From contig PEZR01000047.1 in the NCBI GenBank assembly GCA_002773975.1, forward strand, positions 1 to 8,713: a DNA stretch of 8,713 bases, read 5' to 3'. A program made the position numbers and the translations under genes. This document shows, piece after piece, positions 1-5,888 of the stretch. Numbering within the stretch: the stretch's first letter is position 1; each line of letters opens with the position of its first letter. This DNA is from Bdellovibrio sp. CG10_big_fil_rev_8_21_14_0_10_47_8. Its GTDB lineage: Bacteria > Bdellovibrionota > Bdellovibrionia > Bdellovibrionales > Bdellovibrionaceae. The notes under the pieces were generated by a model that saw only the letters and a list, made by a program, of their open reading frames with translations, made no database searches and was not told where the DNA came from.

Positions 1-186
1 CGGCGGCGGGGGTGGTAAATCCGGTGGCGGCTGGTTCATCGCCATATCTGGCGGAGGCGGCGGCGCCATCTCCGGCGGAGGTAGTGCCATTTCTGGTGGT
101 GGAGGGGCAGCAGCCATCTCCGGCGGAGGAGGTGTCATTTCTGGTGGTGGTGGCGCTACTTCTGGAGGTGGTGGTGGAGGCGTTAT
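1..186 (-). repeat. Degenerate proline-rich coding repeat (PPPPEMA-like units)
   Basis: On the minus strand this stretch encodes successive variants of a short unit: PPPPPPEVA, PPPPEMT, PPPPEMAAA, PPPPEMAL, PPPEMA, PPPPPDMAMNQ, PPPDL, PPPPP. At the DNA level the plus strand shows recurring blocks such as TCTGGTGGTGG and TCCGGCGGAGG. The units vary in length and synonymous codons differ, so this is an old, diverged repeat and not a perfect satellite. Such tails usually form extended, stiff spacers. The repeat may continue past the left edge. Confidence 0.8.
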
Positions 187-1119
187 CGCGACAGGAGCTT
201 GTCTCCAGTAACGAAGTTCAGTACCAGCTGGAAGCGCACCCTTAGATTCTACTGCATTGGTGACCCAAATCTCTTTCCAAGCATTGTCGTAACCAAGTAG
301 ATCCGGAGCTACAGATCTAATGTTGTCTCCTTCTTTGGTAACATAAACATCAGGAACCATCCCGGCGTCTTCATAGTAATTCATAACTCGGGAGTCATCA
401 GTAGGTCGAACCGGAGAATTGTAATAAACCTTATCCCCTGGTCGAGGTTTACTAAAATAAGGATTCACCTTTTTCAGTTCTTTGCTGCGGCCTTCGTCAC
501 CATAAATCCGTTTGCTAATTGAAGCGAAAGAATCCGTTGGTCTTGCTACATAGACCGCGTTCAATAAAACACCCGATCGTTTGAACGGTGTCGTCACCAC
601 TTTTTTCAGTGAGACTTTCGGCTTTTCCTCCGGTTCAGGAGCAGCAGCCACTGGTGCCGGCTCTGGTTCGCTTGGGGGTTCGATCACTGGTGGAGCTGAC
701 ATTCCTGTATCAACAGCAGCCATTGATGTATCGAAAGGGTTTTCGTCGGTTGATGGCGCTGTCGCTTCATCCATCGGCGGTGCTGTTTCGGCAGCGAAGT
801 CCTGTACTGGAGTGTCAATGACTGCTTGATCTGGAGCGGTGCCTTGATCAGCAGGGCTGGCTTCTCCAAGAGCTTCTTCGGGAAGTTGTTCGTCTAGAAA
901 TCCTTCGCTTCCGTTGTCAGCAGCCACGCCGCCCGAGGAATCAAAGGAATCGAGCTCTGAATCCGTACCGTAATCTAATCCAGAATCAACTCCGGCATCT
1001 CCGGTGGAATCTGCGATGGCGTCATCACCGGTAGAATCTTCCTTTGAGCTGTTAGATGTACAGCCAACCAGGTGTACCGTGAGAACCAAAGAGGCAAAGA
1101 GTGCAATCAACTTTTTCAT
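1..1119 (-). CDS. LysM-domain lipoprotein with acidic linker and proline-rich repeat tail (C-terminus off window)
   Basis: An open frame runs without a stop from ATG at 1119 to the left edge, giving 373 residues with the end missing. The N-terminus is a lipoprotein signal peptide: KK, a hydrophobic stretch, then the lipobox L-V-G-C with Cys20 as the predicted lipidated residue. Residues 27-165 are a disordered-looking linker rich in Asp, Glu, Ser, Ala and Pro, with no Lys, Arg or His. Two LysM-like modules follow, at about 189-240 (starting VYVARPTDSF) and about 258-305 (starting VYVTKEGDNI). LysM domains typically bind peptidoglycan. From about residue 309 the chain is poly-proline repeats of the PPPPEMA type. 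The start is supported by AAGGAAGAG just upstream. The likely role is an envelope lipoprotein tethered to a membrane and touching the cell wall, with the linker and tail as spacers. The exact function is unknown. It lies 96 nt downstream of the DUF192 gene, with its own candidate promoter. Confidence 0.85.
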   Translation of the reverse strand, partial: MKKLIALFASLVLTVHLVGCTSNSSKEDSTGDDAIADSTGDAGVDSGLDYGTDSELDSFDSSGGVAADNGSEGFLDEQLPEEALGEASPADQGTAPDQAVIDTPVQDFAAETAPPMDEATAPSTDENPFDTSMAAVDTGMSAPPVIEPPSEPEPAPVAAAPEPEEKPKVSLKKVVTTPFKRSGVLLNAVYVARPTDSFASISKRIYGDEGRSKELKKVNPYFSKPRPGDKVYYNSPVRPTDDSRVMNYYEDAGMVPDVYVTKEGDNIRSVAPDLLGYDNAWKEIWVTNAVESKGALPAGTELRYWRQAPVAITPPPPPPEVAPPPPEMTPPPPEMAAAPPPPEMALPPPEMAPPPPPDMAMNQPPPDLPPPPP

Positions 1120-1166
1120 AATCTCTTCCTTGATTAATTTTAACGGAACCTTCTGTCCCTCCGTAG

Positions 1167-1195
1167 ATTTTAGGGTCATTTGATCGGCGAAGCAA
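1167..1195 (-). promoter_or_regulatory. Candidate sigma70-type promoter for the LysM lipoprotein gene
   Basis: Reading the minus strand, TTGCTT (1195-1190) is followed after 17 nt by TAAAAT (1172-1167). These match 3 of 6 and 5 of 6 positions of the TTGACA/TATAAT consensus. Transcription would begin near 1160 and leave a leader of about 40 nt. That leader contains a weak inverted repeat, ACGGA-N12-TCCGT, and then the AAGGAAGAG ribosome binding site. The call rests on sequence matching alone. Confidence 0.45.
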
Positions 1196-1215
1196 TTTAG
1201 ACCTCGACCTACGTC

Positions 1216-1710
1216 TTACAGAAATGAAAATTTCTCCTTTATTTGAATCTTATGTTTTTTAAACCAGCCCTTGGGCACCTCTAAAGCGTACTTCGCTGGG
1301 CTCTTACTCACGTAAGTTGGAAAATCCACCTGCATCTCGCTGGTGGCAGGAGCCATATCTTGAATGTCCATCAGTTCTTTTTTCTCATTAAAATAGCCAA
1401 TCGATAGAGGAATAAAGGTATTTTTCATCCAAAACGATCTAGTTCCTTCGTCGGAAAAAATAAAAAGCATCCCGGCGCCGTCTTTCAGGGATTTTCTGAA
1501 CATCAAACCCTGAGCTGATTTTTGATCGGTGTCGGCAATTTCAACAGTCAACACTTGAGAGCCCAATTTGATTTGCTTTTTACTGAAAATAATTTCTTTA
1601 CTCTGTGCGGGTGCCGACAAAGCCACGTTGCCCATGATCCAAAAACTAAAAAAAAATATAAATCTCTTATCTGATAGAAATCTTCCGAAACATTTCCAAG
1701 ATAACTCCAT
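1216..1710 (-). CDS. Exported DUF192 family protein
   Basis: A 164-residue protein of the DUF192 family, whose biochemical role is not established. The family signature is plain: GLMFR (68-72), GMLFIF (80-85), SFWMKNT followed by IPLSI (about 92-104), and near the end YALEVPKGW. The N-terminus has a basic stretch (SDKR), a very hydrophobic core (FIFFFSFWIMG) and an Ala-X-Ala-like site (ALSAPAQS), so a Sec signal peptide cleaved around residues 33-36 is likely and the mature protein would be periplasmic or exported. ATG at 1710 is chosen because AAGAGG lies 8 nt upstream; the in-frame GTG at 1719 abuts that motif and has no usable spacing. The gene overlaps the end of the upstream ppx by 44 nt, so it is probably the last gene of the gatCAB-ppx operon. 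A run of nine A on the plus strand at 1648-1656 sits inside the signal-peptide codons. Confidence 0.85.
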   Translation of the reverse strand: MELSWKCFGRFLSDKRFIFFFSFWIMGNVALSAPAQSKEIIFSKKQIKLGSQVLTVEIADTDQKSAQGLMFRKSLKDGAGMLFIFSDEGTRSFWMKNTFIPLSIGYFNEKKELMDIQDMAPATSEMQVDFPTYVSKSPAKYALEVPKGWFKKHKIQIKEKFSFL

Positions 1711-2593
1711 GTCGGACACCTCTTGTAGAAACAGACACCTGTCTGAAATTTAAAAGACGAACAGTCGTCTGCAGAATTAAAATTCCTGCCAAGAGAATAT
1801 CAGCACGTCCGGGATTGACGCCATATTTTTCAATTCTTTCCTGGGGTGTCAGTGGCTCCAAACATTTTCTCCAGCCCTCCAGCGCCTCCTGCGTCAAAAT
1901 AAAGCCGTCAATTTTATCTCGATCAAAACCACCCTGAATGATCGCTGCTATTTCAGTTGGGGTTCCAGCCACCGCGACGAGTTCGTCGATTTTTAGATTC
2001 CCAACAAGGCCCTCAATTGTCGGCTGCATTTTTTTTTCAATATACTGAATCAGCTCTCGCACCTGTTTGACTGGCGGTGGTTGTTGCGAAAAAAACATCT
2101 CAGTCAACCGAACGCCACCGATATCGACACTTTCGCCTCCAAACACTCTTTCACTGTTTCCAACAATAACCTCTGTGGACCCTCCGCCAATATCGATCAC
2201 TGCTCTGACTTTTTGATCGTCAGGATACGCCGACACTGCACCTGAAAACGTAATGTCTGCTTCCCTGTTTCCAGGAATGATTTCGATTGGAATATTTAGT
2301 TTTCGACCGATTTCAAAAAGAGCCTCGGCATTGCTGACGTCGCGAGCTGCCGAGGTGGCCATGGCCAAAACTTGTTGAGGTTTTTCCCGGTCTATCGTTT
2401 TTCGAAATTTTTGAAGGCAGGCTTCGGCCCGCGACAAGGCATCTGGATGAAATTTTTTTGACTGTTGAACACCCTGTCCAAGACGAACAATTTCAACCTC
2501 ATCACTTTCAATTTTTGTAATTTTCCCGTTCTTGACCTCGGCAATCAAACAAAGAAATGAGTTTGTTCCCAAATCAAGGGCTGCCAATTTCAT
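1667..2593 (-). CDS. Ppx/GppA family exopolyphosphatase / pppGpp phosphatase, short form
   Basis: A 308-residue member of the Ppx/GppA branch of the ASKHA (actin/Hsp70) fold, whose members hydrolyse terminal phosphate from polyphosphate or convert pppGpp to ppGpp. Landmarks in order are: phosphate-1 loop DLGTNSF (7-13), ATSAARD (79-85), the IPGNREADITFSG block (106-118) whose Glu111 matches the catalytic Glu of the family, phosphate-2 loop VIDIGGGSTEVIVG (132-145), GGVRLTE (159-165), VAGTPTEIAAI (208-218), PGRADILLAG (261-270) and STRGVRHGVI (289-298). It ends after the two core domains. The roughly 500-residue E. coli type carries an extra C-terminal HD-like helical region that is absent here, as in the compact Aquifex type. 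ATG at 2593 lies one base after the gatB stop, with AAGGG upstream inside the gatB end, so translational coupling is likely. Whether polyphosphate or pppGpp is the main substrate cannot be read from sequence. Confidence 0.9.
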   Translation of the reverse strand: MKLAALDLGTNSFLCLIAEVKNGKITKIESDEVEIVRLGQGVQQSKKFHPDALSRAEACLQKFRKTIDREKPQQVLAMATSAARDVSNAEALFEIGRKLNIPIEIIPGNREADITFSGAVSAYPDDQKVRAVIDIGGGSTEVIVGNSERVFGGESVDIGGVRLTEMFFSQQPPPVKQVRELIQYIEKKMQPTIEGLVGNLKIDELVAVAGTPTEIAAIIQGGFDRDKIDGFILTQEALEGWRKCLEPLTPQERIEKYGVNPGRADILLAGILILQTTVRLLNFRQVSVSTRGVRHGVILEMFRKISIR

Positions 2594-2594
2594 G

Positions 2595-4040
2595 TTAGCC
2601 CTTCAGTTTCTCCAACAATACTTTGTTGACCATGTCCGGATTTGCCTGTCCCTTGGAAGCCTTCATGACGGCTCCAACAAAAAACCCAAAAAGTTTTGTT
2701 CGGCCCCCACGATAATCAGCCACCTGCTGTGTATTGGCTGCCAATACTTCATCGATCATTTTTTCGATGGCCGACGAGTCACTGATTTGAACCAGGTTTT
2801 TTTCTTTGATGATATCCTCAGGATTTTTACCGGACTGCCACATTTCCTGAAAAACCTGTTTTCCAATTTTTCCAGAGATCGTGCCCTTCTCAATGAGCGC
2901 GACCATTTGGCCCAGCTGTTGTGGTTTGATCGGGGACTGGGCGATCGACTTTTCGGCCTGATTCAGCTCTCTCAGAAGTTCAGTCATAATCCAATTAGAC
3001 GCGGCCTTGGCGTTGCCGGCCACCTTCGCCGTGGCTTCAAAATAGTCTGCCACTTCTTTTTCAGCCGTTAAAACCAGTGCGTCGTATTCCGGAAGTCCGT
3101 TCTCCGCCATAAATCTCTGCGCTCGATCTAAGGGAAGCTCCGGAAGATCTTTGCGAAACTTTTCAATCATTTCCGGAGTGATTATCACAGGAAGCAAATC
3201 AGGCTCCGGAAAATAACGATAGTCTTGTGCGTTCTCTTTTGTTCTCATTGCGAAGGTTCTGTTTTTATCAGGATCCCACAGGCGAGTTTCTTGAAGAATC
3301 TTTTCGCCGCGCTCAATGGCATCAATTTGCCGATCAATTTCAAATTCAATCGCTTTCTCAACAAAACGAAAAGAATTGACGTTTTTAATTTCCACCTTCG
3401 TTCCAAATTCATCCTGTTCAGATTTACGAACACTAACATTACAGTCGCATCGCAAAGACCCCTCTTCCAGGTTGCCATCACAAACGTCGAGATATCGCAA
3501 AATTTTTCTCACGGTTCTGGCATATTCAGCAGCCTCAGCTGGGGTTCGCATGTCGGGGCCAGAAACGATCTCTAACAAGGGCATTCCGCTGCGGTTATAG
3601 TTGATCAGCGTATATTCGCCATGATGGATGGATTTTCCGGCATCTTCCTCCATGTGCGCTCGTGTGATGGAAATTGAGTGATTCTGTCCATCCAGATGAA
3701 AGGTGACTTTTCCGTGCTCACAAAGGGGCTCATCGTACTGAGAAATTTGATAACCCTTAGGAAGATCGGGATAGAAATAGTTCTTCCGTGAAAAAACAGA
3801 TTTTTTCCGAATCTCACAACCAAGGGCTAATCCAGCTTTGACGGAATACTCAATGGCTTTGGCATTTACCACGGGCAATGTTCCCGGCATTCCAACACTG
3901 ACCGGACTGGTGTTTTCATTGTCGCCGGCCTCAAACTCGGTCGAGTCCCCACAAAACATTTTGCTAGCTGTTTTTAGTTGGGCATGAATTTCAAGACCAA
4001 TGACAGCAACGTATCCTCGAAAATTTCCGGTACTAGACAT
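2595..4040 (-). CDS. gatB: Aspartyl/glutamyl-tRNA(Asn/Gln) amidotransferase subunit B
   Basis: GatB of the GatCAB complex binds the mischarged Glu-tRNA(Gln) or Asp-tRNA(Asn), activates the side-chain carboxylate with ATP and transfers ammonia delivered from GatA. The 481 residues match the usual length. Recognisable blocks are IGLEIHAQLKT (14-24), GMPGTLPVVN (50-59), YFYPDLPKGYQISQ (88-101), HMEEDAGKS (129-137), NRSGMPLLEIVSGPD (149-163), GSLRCDCNVSV (194-204), KNVNSFRFVEKAIEFE (219-234) and DYRYFPEPDL (273-282). The C-terminal third is the helical GatB/YqeY-like tRNA-binding region (GKIGKQVFQEM). ATG at 4040 is chosen over the in-frame upstream ATG at 4112 because the family start aligns here and GGAAGG sits 7-8 nt upstream. 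The first 8 nt overlap the end of gatA, a typical coupled junction. Confidence 0.97.
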   Translation of the reverse strand: MSSTGNFRGYVAVIGLEIHAQLKTASKMFCGDSTEFEAGDNENTSPVSVGMPGTLPVVNAKAIEYSVKAGLALGCEIRKKSVFSRKNYFYPDLPKGYQISQYDEPLCEHGKVTFHLDGQNHSISITRAHMEEDAGKSIHHGEYTLINYNRSGMPLLEIVSGPDMRTPAEAAEYARTVRKILRYLDVCDGNLEEGSLRCDCNVSVRKSEQDEFGTKVEIKNVNSFRFVEKAIEFEIDRQIDAIERGEKILQETRLWDPDKNRTFAMRTKENAQDYRYFPEPDLLPVIITPEMIEKFRKDLPELPLDRAQRFMAENGLPEYDALVLTAEKEVADYFEATAKVAGNAKAASNWIMTELLRELNQAEKSIAQSPIKPQQLGQMVALIEKGTISGKIGKQVFQEMWQSGKNPEDIIKEKNLVQISDSSAIEKMIDEVLAANTQQVADYRGGRTKLFGFFVGAVMKASKGQANPDMVNKVLLEKLKG

Positions 4041-5502
4041 TGGCAACCTTCCACTTCTCAGGTGATGTCTGTTGTAAAGAATAACCAACATTGAGCATTT
4101 TTTGTTCGTCAAAATGGGCCGCAGTCAGTTGAATTCCGATCGGCAAACCTCCAGAGGAACGCCCATAGGGTACACTCATTCCTGGGAGACCCGCAAGATT
4201 GGTCGCCACTGTGAAAATATCATTCAGGTACATTGCCAGTGGATCAGAAATTCGACCGCCAATTTTAAACGCTGGGCTCGTTGTTACTGGACTCAAAATT
4301 ACATCACACTGTTTAAAGGCCTGGGTATATTGTTCGCTCAGAAGGCGTCGCACCTGACAAGCTTTCGCGTAATAAGCATCATAGTATCCGCTGGATAAAC
4401 AGTAGGTGCCGATTATAATTCGTCGTTGAACCTCTTTGCCAAATCCTTCGCCACGTGTTTTTTGATAGAATTGATCTAAATCCATTGCCGCTAATGAACT
4501 TGAGGGAGTTCGGTACCCGTACTTGATGCCATCATAACGCGCTAGATTGCTGGAGGCCTCGGACGAAGCAATTAAATAATACATTGGAACGGCTTGAGCG
4601 GTGAGGGGGACAGAAACCTCCACAATCTCAGCCCCTTGTTTTTTGGCAGCCTCGATCGCAAGATCCAAAGTTTTTTGCACATCCGCATCTAAACCATCCG
4701 TCATGTACTCTTTCATCAGACCGATTTTGACACCCCGAAGGTCTTCTTTGAGGTTAGCGGAGAAGGCCGGAACGTTGTGATTACTGGTTGTCGCATCTCT
4801 TTCATCTCGGCCACTGATGACCTCTAAGGTTAGCGCTGCATCTTCTACACAAGAAACCATTGGACCAGCCTGATCCAGTGACGACGCATAAGAAACAATA
4901 CCATACCGACTGACACGTCCATAGGTTGGCTTGACCCCCACCACTCCACAAAAACTGGCTGGCTGACGAATCGACCCACCAGTGTCCGTTCCGAGTGTTC
5001 CGGCAGAAAGACGGGCCGCCTGAGCCGCCGCGGATCCACCACTGGATCCACCGGGAACACATTCTAAATTCCATGGATTTTTTGTCGGACCAAAATAGGA
5101 GGTCTCGTTGCTAGAACCCATCGCAAACTCATCAAGATTGAGTTTGCCGAGAACAGTAATTCCCGCTGACTTCAATCGAGCGACGACAGTAGCGTCATAC
5201 GGTGGTATGAAATTCTCAAGAATTCTCGAAGCCGCTGTTGTCTTCAAACCCTTCGTACAAAACATGTCTTTGATTCCAAAGGGAACCCCCGCCAAGGGTC
5301 CAACGTCCTCGCCCCGAGACAACCGAGTATCGATCTCCCGGGCCTCATCTTCAACTTTATCATTGATCGTGATATACGAGTTCAGCTTAGAATCATGGCC
5401 CTTAATTTTTTTTAAAAAAAACTGACTGACCTCAAGGCTGCTGATTTTTTTTGTTTTTACTGCGGATGAAATATCTTTGAATGTCGCCGTATTTAAATCC
5501 AT
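4033..5502 (-). CDS. gatA: Aspartyl/glutamyl-tRNA(Asn/Gln) amidotransferase subunit A (glutaminase)
   Basis: GatA is the amidase-signature subunit that hydrolyses glutamine (or asparagine) and channels ammonia to GatB. The 489 residues are full length. The Ser-cisSer-Lys triad is intact: Lys78 in GVPFGIKDMF, Ser153 in VPGGSSGGSAAA and Ser177 in GTDTGGSIRQPA. The 75- and 24-residue spacings equal those I recall for Staphylococcus aureus GatA (Lys79, Ser154, Ser178). LDEFAMGSSNE (123-133) and GVKPTYGRVSRYG (189-201) are further GatA-type blocks that separate it from generic amidases. The start at 5502 is set by AGGAGAG, which overlaps the gatC stop codon (TAGGAGAG). It is the second gene of the gatCAB operon, 9 nt after gatC, with its end overlapping gatB by 8 nt. 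Confidence 0.97.
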   Translation of the reverse strand: MDLNTATFKDISSAVKTKKISSLEVSQFFLKKIKGHDSKLNSYITINDKVEDEAREIDTRLSRGEDVGPLAGVPFGIKDMFCTKGLKTTAASRILENFIPPYDATVVARLKSAGITVLGKLNLDEFAMGSSNETSYFGPTKNPWNLECVPGGSSGGSAAAQAARLSAGTLGTDTGGSIRQPASFCGVVGVKPTYGRVSRYGIVSYASSLDQAGPMVSCVEDAALTLEVISGRDERDATTSNHNVPAFSANLKEDLRGVKIGLMKEYMTDGLDADVQKTLDLAIEAAKKQGAEIVEVSVPLTAQAVPMYYLIASSEASSNLARYDGIKYGYRTPSSSLAAMDLDQFYQKTRGEGFGKEVQRRIIIGTYCLSSGYYDAYYAKACQVRRLLSEQYTQAFKQCDVILSPVTTSPAFKIGGRISDPLAMYLNDIFTVATNLAGLPGMSVPYGRSSGGLPIGIQLTAAHFDEQKMLNVGYSLQQTSPEKWKVANV

Positions 5503-5511
5503 TGAGCTCTC

Positions 5512-5793
5512 CTAAACAACAGGTGGTACAGTGAAAAGATGTCCTGTTTTTTCAGGAGCATTGGCGACAATTTCTTCAGCACTCAATTCTTTCTGAACCA
5601 CATCCTCCCGCCAGAAACATTCAATCTCGGTAGGTGTAACTAGGGGCTCTACACCCTGGGTATTGACCTGAGAAATCTGCTCAAAATAACCCAAAATCTT
5701 TGAAAGCTGTCGGCTGTATTCTTGAGCTTCAGACTCGGTGACATAAAGTCGTGCCAGAGTAGCAATGTGTTGGACGGTTTTCTGATCAATCAT
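5512..5793 (-). CDS. gatC: Aspartyl/glutamyl-tRNA(Asn/Gln) amidotransferase subunit C
   Basis: GatC is the small belt-like subunit that wraps the GatA-GatB interface and stabilises the complex. The 93 residues match the family length. Features are HIATLARLYVTESEAQEY (9-26) forming the N-terminal helices, the SKILGYFEQI helix (31-40), TQGVEPL (45-51), WREDVV (61-66) and the C-terminal NAPEKTGHLFTVPPVV (78-93) that inserts into the partner. ATG at 5793 has AAGGGG 5 nt upstream. It is the first gene of the leftward operon and faces ligA across a 95-bp divergent intergenic region. Confidence 0.96.
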   Translation of the reverse strand: MIDQKTVQHIATLARLYVTESEAQEYSRQLSKILGYFEQISQVNTQGVEPLVTPTEIECFWREDVVQKELSAEEIVANAPEKTGHLFTVPPVV

Positions 5794-5811
5794 TGGAGCC
5801 CCTTTTCCTCT

Positions 5812-5835
5812 TGAGGGTTCTATATAATCCCCTCA
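5812..5835. promoter_or_regulatory. Inverted repeat framing a TATAAT box in the gatC-ligA divergent promoter region
   Basis: TGAGGG (5812-5817) and CCCTCA (5830-5835) are exact inverted 6-mers separated by 12 nt. The spacer holds a perfect TATAAT (-10 type, plus strand, 5823-5828) and, read on the minus strand, TATATA (5826-5821). The position would suit a -10 box for ligA (leader about 55 nt) and, in the other direction, for gatC. No good -35 is seen for ligA. For gatC a weak TTCTTG lies 16 nt upstream of TATATA. The symmetry suggests a shared operator, or a short hairpin if transcribed. It is unproven. Confidence 0.4.
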
Positions 5836-5888
5836 TTTTATTCAAGAAATGTTGGATTTTTGCAGCGCGCCCGGGATAGGTTGTGACT

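Noticed and set aside
12..245. Plus-strand open frame over the left edge
   Set aside because: It is the reverse complement of the proline-rich repeat. Repeated CCN codons avoid stops on both strands, so an open frame is expected.
581..829. Gly/Ser/Ala-rich plus-strand open frames opposite the lipoprotein linker
   Set aside because: They are shadows of the acidic low-complexity linker on the minus strand, which has a lipobox, a ribosome binding site and LysM modules in one frame.
1645..1690. Possible intrinsic terminator after the ppx stop (U-rich run on the minus strand)
   Set aside because: The preceding sequence forms no GC-rich hairpin, and the T-run falls inside the signal-peptide codons of the DUF192 gene.
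2532..3071. A 179-codon open frame on the plus strand opposite ppx/gatB
   Set aside because: It lies antisense across two well-conserved genes, its composition (Phe, His, Arg, Leu-rich) is that of a frame shadow, and no ribosome binding site or recognisable domain is present.
4041..4112. 24-residue in-frame extension of GatB
   Set aside because: It overlaps the end of gatA far more than needed, does not resemble GatB starts, and the ATG at 4040 has GGAAGG at good spacing.
5883..5888. GTG start of ligA two codons upstream of the ATG
   Set aside because: The only Shine-Dalgarno-like sequence (GATAGG) almost touches the GTG, while its spacing to the ATG at 5889 is normal.
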